Origin: Sulfuritalea sp.
GTDB lineage: Bacteria > Pseudomonadota > Gammaproteobacteria > Burkholderiales > Rhodocyclaceae
Assembly: GCA_023229685.1 (NCBI GenBank)
Contig: JALNYT010000007.1
Location: 1-64,000, forward strand
DNA: 64,000 nt
Reading direction: 5' to 3'
Part shown: positions 1 to 12,725 of the stretch, piece by piece
How the letters are laid out: every line of letters begins with the position of its first letter
How positions within the stretch are numbered: the first letter of the stretch is position 1
The notes under the pieces: generated by a model
Told to the model about the DNA's origin: nothing
Databases searched by the model: none
What the model saw: only the letters and a program-made list of their open reading frames with translations
Program-made: the position numbers and the translations under genes

Positions 1-389
1 CGCAGAGGAATGTACTGCGCGGCCTGCACTACCAGATCGAGCACGCCCAGGGCAAGCTGGTGCGCGTTATCGCCGGCTCGGTCTATGACGTGGCCGTCGA
101 TCTGCGCCGCTCCTCGCCGAGCTTCGGCCAATGGGTCGGCTTCACGCTTTCCGCCTCTGACCGCCGCATGGCCTGGATTCCGCCCGGCTTCGCGCACGGC
201 TTTTGCGTCACGTCGGATTCGGCCGAGTTCCTCTACAAGACGACCGACTACTGGAGCCCGGCGCATGAACGCACCTTGTTGTGGAACGACCCGCAACTCG
301 CCATCCCCTGGCCGCTGACCGGCGAGCCGCTGCTGGCGGCCAAGGACGTCGCCGGCCGGCCCTTCGGCGAGGCGGAAACCTTCCCATGA
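1..389 (+). CDS. rfbC: dTDP-4-dehydrorhamnose 3,5-epimerase, 5' end outside the window
   Basis: The frame is open from the window edge (first full codon at 3) and reads NVLRGLHYQ, the RmlC/RfbC signature, followed by the cupin core and a typical C-terminus (GFAHGFCVTSD, YKTTDYWSP). The enzyme epimerises C3 and C5 of dTDP-4-keto-6-deoxyglucose in dTDP-L-rhamnose synthesis. About the last 128 residues are present, so roughly the first third of a usual 180-residue protein is missing only because the window starts here. The next gene is rfbD, the following enzyme of the pathway, separated by a repeat element. Family assignment is secure. Confidence 0.93.
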   Translation, partial: QRNVLRGLHYQIEHAQGKLVRVIAGSVYDVAVDLRRSSPSFGQWVGFTLSASDRRMAWIPPGFAHGFCVTSDSAEFLYKTTDYWSPAHERTLLWNDPQLAIPWPLTGEPLLAAKDVAGRPFGEAETFP

Positions 390-409
390 AAAACCGAAAA
401 CCAAAATTC

Positions 410-490
410 AGCCACAGAGGACACAGAGCACACAGAGAACGGCAAAAGATGACGTCCTTGCATTTGTTTTTCTCTGTGTCCTCTGTGGCT
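410..490. repeat. CACAGAG hairpin repeat, copy 1
   Basis: Left arm AGCCACAGAGGACACAGAG (410-428) and right arm CTCTGTGTCCTCTGTGGCT (472-490) are perfect reverse complements of 19 bases. The loop holds a further CACAGAG unit and a non-conserved core. The element fills most of the rfbC-rfbD gap (390-504). Copies with the same arms lie at 3397-3511 and 19879-19959. This is the basic form: its right arm has no extra 9-base unit. It could fold into a long hairpin in mRNA; any effect on rfbD expression is inference. Confidence 0.85.
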
Positions 491-504
491 AAATGTTTTT
501 GCCC

Positions 505-1371
505 ATGAAGATCCTGCTCATCGGATGCGGAGGGCAACTCGGTCGCGAACTCAAGCGCTCGCTGGCCAGCCTGGGCGAACTGGTCGCCTGTGATCGCGGT
601 CAGCTTGATCTCGCCAAGCCGGAAGCCCTGCGCGCTGCCGTGCGCGGCATTGCCCCCACGGCCATCGTCAATGCCGCCGCCTACACCGCCGTGGACCAGG
701 CCGAAACCGAGCCGGCAGCGGCGGAAGCCATCAACGCCGTGGCGCCCCGCATCCTCGCCGAGGAAGCCCGGCGCCTTGGCGCGCTACTGATCCACTATTC
801 GACCGACTATGTGTTCGACGGCACCAAGCCCGCGCCCTACACCGAGGACGACATTCCCGCGCCGCTCTCCGCCTACGGCCGCAGCAAGCACCTGGGCGAG
901 CTGGCGATCGCCGGGTCCGGCGCCCGCCACCTGATTTTTCGCACCAGCTGGGTGTATGGCCTGCACGGCGCCAATTTCATGAAGACCATGCTGCGACTGG
1001 GCAGGGAGCGCGACGAACTGCGCGTGATTGGCGATCAGATCGGCGCTCCGACCTGGACCCGCCACCTCGCCGATGTCACGGCGCTGATCCTCGCCCGCCG
1101 CGACGTCCCCGCCGGCTTGTATCATCTCGCCGCCGCCGGCGAGACCAGCTGGCACGGCTATGCCGAGGCCATCTTCGCCGCGGCGCAAGCGGCCGGTTTG
1201 CTGGAGAAATCTCCCGTGGTGCACCGTATCACCAGCGCCGACTATCCACTGCCCGCAGCGCGGCCGGCCAACTCGCGGCTCGACTGCTCGCGCTTCCAGC
1301 GCGATTTCGGCCTGGCCCTGCCCGACTGGCGCACGGGACTGGCCGACTGCCTCGCCGACGCCCGCTTCTGA
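505..1371 (+). CDS. rfbD: dTDP-4-dehydrorhamnose reductase
   Basis: 288 residues. The N-terminus (MKILLIGCGGQLGRELK) has the GxxGxxG NAD(P)-binding turn of the RmlD family of short-chain dehydrogenases. STDYVFDG and the catalytic YGRSK (Tyr-x-x-x-Lys) follow, and TSWVYG is also typical. It reduces dTDP-4-keto-L-rhamnose to dTDP-L-rhamnose, the donor for O-antigen or exopolysaccharide. The ATG at 505 is chosen because the family starts with MKILL; an in-frame ATG at 493 lies inside the repeat and would add an atypical extension. It follows rfbC. Assignment is secure. Confidence 0.93.
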   Translation: MKILLIGCGGQLGRELKRSLASLGELVACDRGQLDLAKPEALRAAVRGIAPTAIVNAAAYTAVDQAETEPAAAEAINAVAPRILAEEARRLGALLIHYSTDYVFDGTKPAPYTEDDIPAPLSAYGRSKHLGELAIAGSGARHLIFRTSWVYGLHGANFMKTMLRLGRERDELRVIGDQIGAPTWTRHLADVTALILARRDVPAGLYHLAAAGETSWHGYAEAIFAAAQAAGLLEKSPVVHRITSADYPLPAARPANSRLDCSRFQRDFGLALPDWRTGLADCLADARF

Positions 1372-1393
1372 ACATTTTCAATCCACATCAAAC

Positions 1394-3370
<1,977 letters not shown>

Positions 3371-3396
3371 AAAACCATGAAATTCAAAATAAATTC

Positions 3397-3511
3397 AGCC
3401 ACAGAGGACACAGAGTTCACAGAGGTAAAGCAATTCCTTTTCAGCTGCGACAGTCGAGTCGTGTCGATGACCCGAAGGCTTTTCTCTGTGTCCTCTGTGA
3501 TCTCTGTGGCT
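3397..3511. repeat. CACAGAG hairpin repeat, copy 2 (one extra unit)
   Basis: The left arm AGCCACAGAGGACACAGAG (3397-3415) is identical to copy 1. The right arm starts CTCTGTGTCCTCTGTG near 3484 but carries one additional ATCTCTGTG unit before the terminal GGCT (ends 3511). The core between the arms (about 3426-3480) differs from the other copies. The element occupies the whole parE-parC gap, ending 15 bases before the parC ATG, so it must contain or displace the parC ribosome-binding region (AAAGG at 3512-3517 remains). Confidence 0.85.
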
Positions 3512-3525
3512 AAAAGGTTTTCCGC

Positions 3526-5907
<2,382 letters not shown>

Positions 5908-5985
5908 TGCTAGAATCTTCGTCAAATCGGCCTAACGGTATCCGCCTGTTGTTTTCCGGGATGGTTGCCGCCCACGGAGAATAAA

Positions 5986-6123
5986 ATGCTTTTCATCCTC
6001 TACTACCTGCTCGCGATCGTTGTGCTGATCATGCATTTCACGGGGTTTCTGGCCCGCTACAACCTGGAATGGCTGGTGCTGGTACTGGCAGTGACGGTAT
6101 TCCCGGCAGTCATCTACCTGTAG
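5986..6123 (+). CDS. Small hydrophobic membrane protein, 45 residues
   Basis: ATG at 5986 is preceded by GGAGA (5976-5980) at good spacing and the frame stops with TAG at 6121. The protein begins MLFILYYLLAIVVLIMHF and then has a charged turn (LARYNLEW) and a second hydrophobic stretch (LVLVLAVTVFPAVIYL), so it could be a two-helix hairpin in the inner membrane. I do not recognise a named family. Support comes from the strong ribosome site, its own likely promoter at 5890-5916 and the membrane-like composition. It sits between parC and the convergent thrC, so a transcript cannot simply continue into another plus-strand gene. Confidence 0.6.
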   Translation: MLFILYYLLAIVVLIMHFTGFLARYNLEWLVLVLAVTVFPAVIYL

Positions 6124-6180
6124 TTCGCAGGCTGCAATTCCCCGCCTCGCGAAAACCGCCTTTTTGTCAGCGGCACCGCA

Positions 6181-7605
6181 TCAGCACTCGCGGATGATGA
6201 TGTCCTTGATCTGATCCAACTTTGCATCGACGATTTCGACCCGTTGCGGCAGGTCTTCCAGACCTTCGAGTTCCGCCGGCCGCACCGGATCACGGCTCAG
6301 CGCTTCCCGTATCGTCTCCGCGAATTTAACCGCCTGCGCCGTTTCCAGCACGATCATCGGCTCGCCCGCAACACGATGCTGCCGCGCCACCTTGACGCCG
6401 TCGGCGGTATGCGTGTCGATCATCAGCCCGTAACGCTGCCAGACATCGCGGATCGTCGCCAGACGATCGGCGTGTAAACTGCAGCCGGAGACAAAGCCGT
6501 AAGCCGGCAGGCGCGCGGAAAACGGTCCGTCGGCGAAGCTGAAGCTGCCACCGGCATCGACCTCGCGCCACAACTGGCGCACGATGGCCGCGTCGCGCCC
6601 GACCAGATCAAAAACAAAGCGCTCGAAATTCGACGCCTTGGAAATATCCATCGACGGGCTCGAGGTGACGTGCGTCTCCGCCGTCGCTCTGGGTCGATAG
6701 ACACCGGTACGGAAGAACTCGTCGAGCACGTCGTTCTCATTGGTGGCCAGCGCCAGGCGGGCGATCGGCAAGCCCATCATGCGCGCGATGTGCCCGGCGC
6801 AGATGTTGCCGAAGTTTCCCGACGGCACGCAGAAAGCCACCTCTTCGTCATCGGACCGGGTGGCCTCGAAATAGCCCTTGAAGTAATACACGATCTGGGC
6901 CATCACCCGTGCCCAGTTGATCGAGTTCACCGCGCCGATCTTGTATTTCGCCTTGAATTCGGCATCGTTCGACACCGCCTTGACGATGTCCTGGGCATCA
7001 TCGAACATGCCGCGCACGGCAATGTTGAAAATGTTCGCGTCCTGCAGGGAATACATCTGCGCGCGCTGAAAGGCGCTCATCCTACCTTCCGGCGAGAGCA
7101 TGAAAACACGGACATTGTGCTTGCCACGCATCGCGTATTCGGCCGCTGACCCGGTATCGCCCGATGTCGCGCCGAGGATATTGATGGTCTCGCCACGCTG
7201 GTCGAGAACGTATTCGAACAGGTTGCCCAGCAGTTGCATGGCCATGTCCTTGAAGGCCAGCGTCGGCCCGTTGGACAGTTCCAGCAGATGGAAATCCGGC
7301 TCCATTGAGGTCAACGGCACGATGTCGGCCGCATTGCGGCCAGGACGGCACCAGCGATAGGTCTGCGCCGTGTAGGTCTTGTCGCAGATGGCCTTCAGGT
7401 CCGCCGCCGCAATGTCATCGACGTAGAGCGAGATAATCTCGAAAGCCAGTTCGGCGTAGGAAAGCTTGCGCCACGCCGCAAGACGCTCGGCCACCTGCGG
7501 ATACTCTTCAGGCAGGTAGAGCCCGCCATCCGGCGCCAGACCGCCGAGCAGGATGTCGCAGAACTCTTGCGGCTCTGCTCCGCCGCGCGTGGAGACGTAC
7601 TTCAT
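6181..7605 (-). CDS. thrC: Threonine synthase
   Basis: 474 residues, a PLP enzyme converting O-phosphohomoserine to threonine. The N-terminus MKYVSTRGGAEPQEFCDILLGGLAPDGGLY cut short, MKYVSTRGG...GLAPDGGLY, is typical of proteobacterial ThrC. NGPTLAFKDMA contains the PLP lysine (about residue 119), and GATSGDTGSAA and PSGNFGN bind the phosphate. The gene starts one base after the hom stop codon, so it is the last gene of the alaA-hom-thrC operon. Assignment is secure. Confidence 0.95.
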   Translation of the reverse strand: MKYVSTRGGAEPQEFCDILLGGLAPDGGLYLPEEYPQVAERLAAWRKLSYAELAFEIISLYVDDIAAADLKAICDKTYTAQTYRWCRPGRNAADIVPLTSMEPDFHLLELSNGPTLAFKDMAMQLLGNLFEYVLDQRGETINILGATSGDTGSAAEYAMRGKHNVRVFMLSPEGRMSAFQRAQMYSLQDANIFNIAVRGMFDDAQDIVKAVSNDAEFKAKYKIGAVNSINWARVMAQIVYYFKGYFEATRSDDEEVAFCVPSGNFGNICAGHIARMMGLPIARLALATNENDVLDEFFRTGVYRPRATAETHVTSSPSMDISKASNFERFVFDLVGRDAAIVRQLWREVDAGGSFSFADGPFSARLPAYGFVSGCSLHADRLATIRDVWQRYGLMIDTHTADGVKVARQHRVAGEPMIVLETAQAVKFAETIREALSRDPVRPAELEGLEDLPQRVEIVDAKLDQIKDIIIREC

Positions 7606-7606
7606 G

Positions 7607-8941
7607 TCAACCCAGTTCCTCCATGCGCAGGCGGATCACCTTCTTCTTCACCACCGCCAGGGCTTCGATTTTGGCAATCGCGGCATCGACGTTCTTCTCG
7701 CGCGTAATGTGGGTCAGCATGATGATGTCGGTCTGCGACTCGCCCTCGGCGGGCTCGCGCTGGATCATGGCGTCGATGGAAATCTGCTGGTCGGCGAGGA
7801 TGCGCGTGATGTCGGCCAGCACGCCCGGCTTGTCCTCCACCCGTAGCCGCAGGTAGTAGCTGGTCTCCACTTCGGACAGGGGCAGAATCGCCGTGTCTTC
7901 GACCGCATCGGGCTGGAAAGCCAGGTGCGGCACGCGATGCTCGGGATCGGCCGTATGCATGCGGGTGACATCGACCAGATCGGCGATGACCGCCGAGGCG
8001 GTCGGTTCGGCACCGGCTCCCTTGCCGTAGTAAAGCGTGGCGCCGACGGCGTCGCCTTGCACCAGCACGGCATTCATCGCACCTTCGACGTTGGCGATCA
8101 GGCGCTTGGTCGGAATCAGCGTCGGATGCACGCGCAGTTCCACCCCTTGCGGTCGACGGCGGGTAATGCCGAGCAGCTTGATGCGGTAACCCAGTTGCTC
8201 GGCGTACTTGATGTCGTCGGCATCGAGTTGGCTGATGCCCTCGACGTGCGCCTTGTCGAACTGCATCGGGATGCCGAAGGCCAGCGCCGAAAGAATGGTG
8301 ATCTTGTGCGCGGCGTCGATGCCCTCGATGTCGAAGGTCGGATCGGCTTCGGCATAGCCCAGGCGCTGCGCCTCCTTGAGCACGACGTCGAAGGGCAGGC
8401 CCTTGTCGCGCATCTCGGACAGGATGAAGTTGGTGGTGCCGTTGATGATGCCGGCGATCCACTGGATGCGGTTGGCCGTGAGGCCCTCGCGCAGCGCCTT
8501 GATGATCGGGATGCCGCCCGCCACCGCCGCCTCGAAGGCGACCATGACGCCTTTCTCGTGCGCGGCGGCGAAGATCTCGTTGCCATGCACCGCGAGCAAG
8601 GCCTTGTTCGCCGTCACCACATGCTTGCCGTTGGCGATGGCCTTCAGCACCAGTTCCTTGGCGATGCCGCAGCCGCCGATCAATTCGACGACGATGTCGA
8701 TCTCGGGATCGTTGACCACTGCGAAGGCATCGTCCGTCACCTGCGCCCGGCCGGCGGTAAGCTGCCTTGCCAGTTCGAGGTTCTTGTCGGCCACCTTGGT
8801 GATGCGGATCGGGCGCCCGGCGCGACGGGTGATCTCGGCTTCGTTGCGCGCCAGAACCGTAAACGTGCCGCCACCGACGGTGCCGATGCCGAGCAGGCCG
8901 ACGTTGATCGGTTTGATCTGTTCGGTGGATTTAGTTGCCAT
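7607..8941 (-). CDS. hom: Homoserine dehydrogenase
   Basis: 444 residues. The NAD(P)-binding motif GLLGIGTVGGG is near the N-terminus, the catalytic domain (GIINGTTNFIL, EADPTFDIEG) follows, and a C-terminal ACT domain (YYLRLRVEDKPGVLADI) probably senses threonine. It reduces aspartate semialdehyde to homoserine, feeding threonine and methionine. The ATG at 8941 was chosen because MATKSTEQIKPINVG matches family N-termini; the open frame upstream lies inside alaA. The start overlaps the alaA 3' end by 11 bases, suggesting translational coupling. Confidence 0.95.
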   Translation of the reverse strand: MATKSTEQIKPINVGLLGIGTVGGGTFTVLARNEAEITRRAGRPIRITKVADKNLELARQLTAGRAQVTDDAFAVVNDPEIDIVVELIGGCGIAKELVLKAIANGKHVVTANKALLAVHGNEIFAAAHEKGVMVAFEAAVAGGIPIIKALREGLTANRIQWIAGIINGTTNFILSEMRDKGLPFDVVLKEAQRLGYAEADPTFDIEGIDAAHKITILSALAFGIPMQFDKAHVEGISQLDADDIKYAEQLGYRIKLLGITRRRPQGVELRVHPTLIPTKRLIANVEGAMNAVLVQGDAVGATLYYGKGAGAEPTASAVIADLVDVTRMHTADPEHRVPHLAFQPDAVEDTAILPLSEVETSYYLRLRVEDKPGVLADITRILADQQISIDAMIQREPAEGESQTDIIMLTHITREKNVDAAIAKIEALAVVKKKVIRLRMEELG

Positions 8942-10178
8942 AGCGCTTGCGATACCCGTCAAGAAAGCGCGCGATGCGGCCAACGGCCTCGCGCAGGTCG
9001 TCCTCATGCGGCAGAAAGACCAGCCGGAAGTGGTCGGGATGCGGCCAGTTGAATCCCGTGCCCTGTACCAGAAGCACCTTTTCCGCCACCAGCAGTTCGG
9101 CGATGAAATTCTGGTCATCGGTGATCGGGTACATCTTGGGATCGAGGCGCGGGAACATGTACAGCGACGCTTGCGGCTTGACGCAGCTGACGCCGGGAAT
9201 GGCATTGATCAGTTCGTGGGCAACGTCGCGCTGGCGGCACATGCGTCCGCCCGGTGCCACCAGGTCATCGATGCTCTGATAGCCGCCCAGCGCGGTCTGG
9301 ATGCCCCACTGGCCGGGAACGTTGGCGCACAGACGCATCGAGGCCAGTATGTCGAGGCCGTCGATGTAATCGCGCGCATGCTTCTTTTCGCCGGAAACGA
9401 TCAGCCAGCCCGCTCGATAGCCGCAGCAACGATAATTCTTCGACAGGCTGTTGAAGGTAATGGTCAGCACGTCCTCCGACAGGGCGGCGATCGAGGTGTG
9501 GGTCGCACCATCGTAAAGCACCTTGTCATAGACCTCGTCGGCATAGACGATCAGGTCATTCTGCCGCGCGATTTCGACAATTTCCTGCAGCAGGTCGTCG
9601 GGGTACAGGGCCCCGGTCGGATTGTTGGGGTTGATGACGACGATCGCCCGCGTCTTGGGCGTGATCTTGGCGCGGATGTCGGCCAGGTCGGGCAGCCAGC
9701 CGGCGCCCTCGTCGCACAGGTAGTGGCGCGGCGTGCCGCCGGAAAGGCTCACGGCAGCCGTCCACAGTGGATAGTCGGGAGCCGGCACGAGGACTTCGTC
9801 GCCGTTATCGAGCAGGGCATTCATCGCCATCACGATCAGTTCCGAGGCACCGTTGCCGATGTAGATGTCCTCGATCGTCACGCCCTTGATGTGCTTCTGC
9901 TGCGTGTAATGCATCACCGCCTTGCGCGCCGAAAAAATGCCTTTCGAATCGACGTAGCCGGCCGCGCCGGGCAGGTTGCGGATCATGTCCTGCTGGATCT
10001 CTTCGGGGGAATCGAAGCCGAAAGCGGCGAGATTGCCGATATTCAGCTTGATGATCTTGTGGCCTTCCTCTTCCATCTGCTTGGCGCGGGCGAGCACAGG
10101 CCCGCGAATGTCGTAGCAGACGTTGGCGAGCTTGGCCGATTTTGTCACGGGCTGCATGAGCAACCATCCTTTCTGCAT
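8931..10178 (-). CDS. alaA: Alanine-synthesising aminotransferase (AlaA type)
   Basis: 415 residues from the first start, or 408 from the internal ATG at 10157 (MQPVTKSAKL), which aligns better with E. coli AlaA. Class I/II PLP aminotransferase signatures are present: KLNIGN, PAPDYPLWTAA, NPNNPTGA, DEVYDKVLYD and SLSKNYR with the PLP lysine. Close similarity to AlaA runs through CANVPGQWGIQTALGGYQSI. It makes alanine from pyruvate and glutamate. Placement upstream of hom and thrC is a frequent betaproteobacterial arrangement. The upstream region holds a palindrome. Confidence 0.88.
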   Translation of the reverse strand: MQKGWLLMQPVTKSAKLANVCYDIRGPVLARAKQMEEEGHKIIKLNIGNLAAFGFDSPEEIQQDMIRNLPGAAGYVDSKGIFSARKAVMHYTQQKHIKGVTIEDIYIGNGASELIVMAMNALLDNGDEVLVPAPDYPLWTAAVSLSGGTPRHYLCDEGAGWLPDLADIRAKITPKTRAIVVINPNNPTGALYPDDLLQEIVEIARQNDLIVYADEVYDKVLYDGATHTSIAALSEDVLTITFNSLSKNYRCCGYRAGWLIVSGEKKHARDYIDGLDILASMRLCANVPGQWGIQTALGGYQSIDDLVAPGGRMCRQRDVAHELINAIPGVSCVKPQASLYMFPRLDPKMYPITDDQNFIAELLVAEKVLLVQGTGFNWPHPDHFRLVFLPHEDDLREAVGRIARFLDGYRKRYGN

Positions 10179-10201
10179 GATGCCGACCGAATCGGGCAGC
10201 G

Positions 10202-10226
10202 TCGGTAAAATGTATAATGTTACCGA
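10202..10226. promoter_or_regulatory. Palindrome overlapping a divergent promoter region of alaA
   Basis: TCGGTAA (10202-10208) and TTACCGA (10220-10226) are perfect inverted 7-mers around an 11-base centre that contains TATAAT (10213-10218) on the plus strand. On the minus strand, TTGCGG and TAACAT at 17-base spacing could serve alaA. A repressor or Lrp-like protein bound here would cover the promoter. Regulator unknown; the reading is inferred from symmetry only. Confidence 0.45.
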
Positions 10227-10336
10227 AGCCCATGCTGCACCGCAAATGCAGATTTGATGCGGCTTTCAGCCTTTATGCCAGTGTCCGTTCTTTGTCGATC
10301 CCGCCGCCCTTACAACCGCCTGCCCAGCCGCCTCGA

Positions 10337-10717
10337 ATGAAGCTGCATTCCTCTGTCACCGCCGGTCTGCTTTCAATTACCTCCTACGATGCGGAGCACA
10401 TCGCGGTGAATGGCCGCCGCCTGACGAAAAGCTTCCTCCTGACGCCGCAACGCCTGATCGAAGACTGGTCGCCGGCCTCGTTCGACAGCCTGACGGAAGC
10501 CGACCTGCAAAAAGTTGCCGAACTCAACTGCCCGATTGTCCTGCTCGGCACCGGGCCGCGCCAGCGTTTCCCCGCCCCCGCCCTGTTGCGCTCCCTGATC
10601 GAGCGGCGCATCGGCGTCGAGGTGATGGACAGCTACGCCGCCTGCCGCACCTACAACGTTCTCATGGCGGAAGGACGCGAAGTGGCGGCGGCACTGATCA
10701 TCGAATGCGCGAATTGA
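10337..10717 (+). CDS. Mth938-like (DUF498/NDUFAF3-like) domain protein
   Basis: 126 residues from the ATG at 10337 (MKLHSSVTAG). It contains ITSYD, SFLLTP, PIVLLGTGPRQRFPA, GVEVMDSYAACRTYNVL and GREVAAALI, the landmarks of the Mth938 fold found in bacteria next to varied genes and in mitochondria as the complex I assembly factor NDUFAF3. The bacterial role is not established. The gene overlaps the next one by 13 bases, so it is likely cotranscribed with the arn cluster. A longer in-frame start at 10217 would add a poor-quality N-terminus and overlap the alaA promoter. Confidence 0.82.
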   Translation: MKLHSSVTAGLLSITSYDAEHIAVNGRRLTKSFLLTPQRLIEDWSPASFDSLTEADLQKVAELNCPIVLLGTGPRQRFPAPALLRSLIERRIGVEVMDSYAACRTYNVLMAEGREVAAALIIECAN

Positions 10718-12357
10718 GCGAACTGCGTCGCGGGCCGTTGCTGGCGCTGCTGCTGGTCTTCGCCCTGGCCTGGTTCGGCACGCTCGAGCAGCGCCGCCTG
10801 ATCAACCCCGACGAAGGTCGTTATGCCGAGATCCCGCGCGAGATGGTGGCCACCGGCGATTGGCTGACACCGCGCCTGAACGGCATCAAGTACTTCGAGA
10901 AGCCGGCGCTGCAGTATTGGGCCACGGCCGCCGCCTTCACTGTCTTTGGTGAACATCACTGGACCGCGCGACTGTGGCCGGCCCTGACCGGCTTCCTCGG
11001 CGTGCTCGCCACAGGCCTCGCCGCGGCGAAGCTGTTCGGCCCCCAGGCCGGATTGATCGCCGGCGCAGTGCTGGCCGGCACCGTGCTGTGGAATGTGCTC
11101 GGTCATGTCAATACGCTGGACATGGGCGTCAGCTTCTTTCTGGCCAGCGCGGTGTTCGCCCTGTGCCTCGGGCAGCGCGACGACGCGAATCCCGGTGAAA
11201 GTCGGCGCTGGCAGGACGCCGCCTGGGTACTGCTGGCACTGGCGGTGCTCTCCAAGGGCCTGATCGGCCTGGTGCTGCCGGCGGCGACCGTCGTCGCCTA
11301 TGCCGTCTGGCAGCGCGACTCGGGCTTCATCCTGCGCATCCGCCCGCTGCGCGGCCTGCTGATCCTGCTGGCCATTACCGCCCCCTGGTTCGTCGCGGTC
11401 TCGCTGGCCAATCCCGAGTTCGCCCACTTCTTTTTCATCCATGAGCATTTCGAGCGTTTTCTGACCAAGGCCCACGGCCGCTACCAGCCGCTGTGGTACT
11501 TCATACCGATCCTGCTGGTCGGCATGCTGCCCTGGCTCGGCAGCCTTCTGCAGGGCCTGGCCGCGGGTTTCCGGACGGACGCCGGGCGCCGTTTCCAGCC
11601 GCAGCGATTCCTGCTGGTGTGGGCCGTGGTGGTCTTTGCGTTTTTTTCGGTATCCAGTTCCAAGCTGGCCTCCTACATCCTGCCGATTTTTCCGGCGCTC
11701 GCCGCACTGATCGGCCTGCATCTGGCCGGTCGCGCCGTCTCCCGCCGCATCCAATGGCATGCCCTGCCCGCGGTCATCGTCGGCGGCGCCTGCCTGCTGC
11801 TGGTGCCTTACGTCACCCGCTTCGCCAGCGACTTGGTCCCGGCGGCGCTCTACCAGGCTTATCAGCCCTGGCTGTATGCCGCGGCCGCCGCCTTGCTGCT
11901 GGGCGGCATCACGGCATTCTGGCTGGGGCGACAGGGACGCAGCGTGGCTGCCGTATTCGCTCTTGCCTGCGGCGGCTTCGCCTTCGGTCAGGGCTTCCTG
12001 CTGGGTCACGACAGCCTCGGCGCGGCCAATTCGGCACACGACGTGGCTGCGGCGATCCGCTCGCAAGTGCCGCACGATGCGCCCTTCTTCAGCGTCGATA
12101 CCTACGACCAGAGCCTGCAGTTCTACCTGCAGCGCACGACCACCATGGTCGCCTATCGTGACGAACTGGGCTTCGGCATCGATCAGGAACCGCAAAAATT
12201 CATCCCCGACCTCGCCGGCTTCGAGCGCGCCTGGAAAGCGGCACCGGTCGCCTGGGCACTGATGTCGCCGGCCACCTGGCAGGACCTGAACAAGAAAGGA
12301 TTGCCCATGACCGAAGTCGTCCGCGACACCCGTCGCGTCATCGTGAGGAAGCCATGA
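10705..12357 (+). CDS. arnT: Aminoarabinose/glycosyl transferase of the ArnT (GT39/GT83) type
   Basis: 550 residues, the same length as E. coli ArnT. The N-terminal loop after the first helix reads PDEGRYAEIPREM, the ArnT/PMT catalytic region with the acidic motif. About a dozen hydrophobic segments and a C-terminal soluble part follow. The enzyme transfers L-Ara4N from undecaprenyl phosphate to lipid A at the outer face of the inner membrane. It is first in a run of arn genes that overlap or nearly overlap. The exact sugar donor is inferred from the downstream pathway genes. Confidence 0.85.
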   Translation: MRELSELRRGPLLALLLVFALAWFGTLEQRRLINPDEGRYAEIPREMVATGDWLTPRLNGIKYFEKPALQYWATAAAFTVFGEHHWTARLWPALTGFLGVLATGLAAAKLFGPQAGLIAGAVLAGTVLWNVLGHVNTLDMGVSFFLASAVFALCLGQRDDANPGESRRWQDAAWVLLALAVLSKGLIGLVLPAATVVAYAVWQRDSGFILRIRPLRGLLILLAITAPWFVAVSLANPEFAHFFFIHEHFERFLTKAHGRYQPLWYFIPILLVGMLPWLGSLLQGLAAGFRTDAGRRFQPQRFLLVWAVVVFAFFSVSSSKLASYILPIFPALAALIGLHLAGRAVSRRIQWHALPAVIVGGACLLLVPYVTRFASDLVPAALYQAYQPWLYAAAAALLLGGITAFWLGRQGRSVAAVFALACGGFAFGQGFLLGHDSLGAANSAHDVAAAIRSQVPHDAPFFSVDTYDQSLQFYLQRTTTMVAYRDELGFGIDQEPQKFIPDLAGFERAWKAAPVAWALMSPATWQDLNKKGLPMTEVVRDTRRVIVRKP

Positions 12358-12725
12358 ACGCCATCAGCTTCTCCCTGGTTCTGACCGGCGTCCTGCTCAA
12401 CGCCGCCGCGCAACTGCTGCTGAAAGCCGGCACCAACGTGGTCGGGCATTTCGAGTTTCATGCCGGCAACATCCTGCCGGTCGGCCTCAAGCTGGCCTTC
12501 CAGCCCTTCATCATGGGCGGCATGGCCTGCTATGCGGTCAGCCTGGTGGTCTGGATCATGGCGCTGTCGCGGGTTCCGGTGTCGGTCGCCTACCCGATGC
12601 TGTCGATCGGCTACGTGATCAATGCCTTCGTCGCCTGGCAGTGGTTCGGCGAAGCGCTGGCGGCGCAGAAACTGCTGGGCATCGGCTTCATCGTCGTCGG
12701 CGTGTTCCTGGTGGCGCGATCATGA
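12354..12725 (+). CDS. SMR/EamA-type four-helix protein, likely ArnE/ArnF-like flippase
   Basis: 123 residues, four hydrophobic helices with SMR-family features (AAQLLLKAGTNV, SRVPVSVAYPMLSIGYVINAF, GEALAAQKLLGIGFIVVGV). E. coli needs ArnE and ArnF together to flip undecaprenyl-phosphate-Ara4N; here only one such gene is in the cluster, so it may act as a homodimer or have a partner elsewhere. It overlaps arnT by four bases (ATGA) and arnB by four bases, which implies tight coupling. Function is inferred from context. Confidence 0.82.
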   Translation: MNAISFSLVLTGVLLNAAAQLLLKAGTNVVGHFEFHAGNILPVGLKLAFQPFIMGGMACYAVSLVVWIMALSRVPVSVAYPMLSIGYVINAFVAWQWFGEALAAQKLLGIGFIVVGVFLVARS

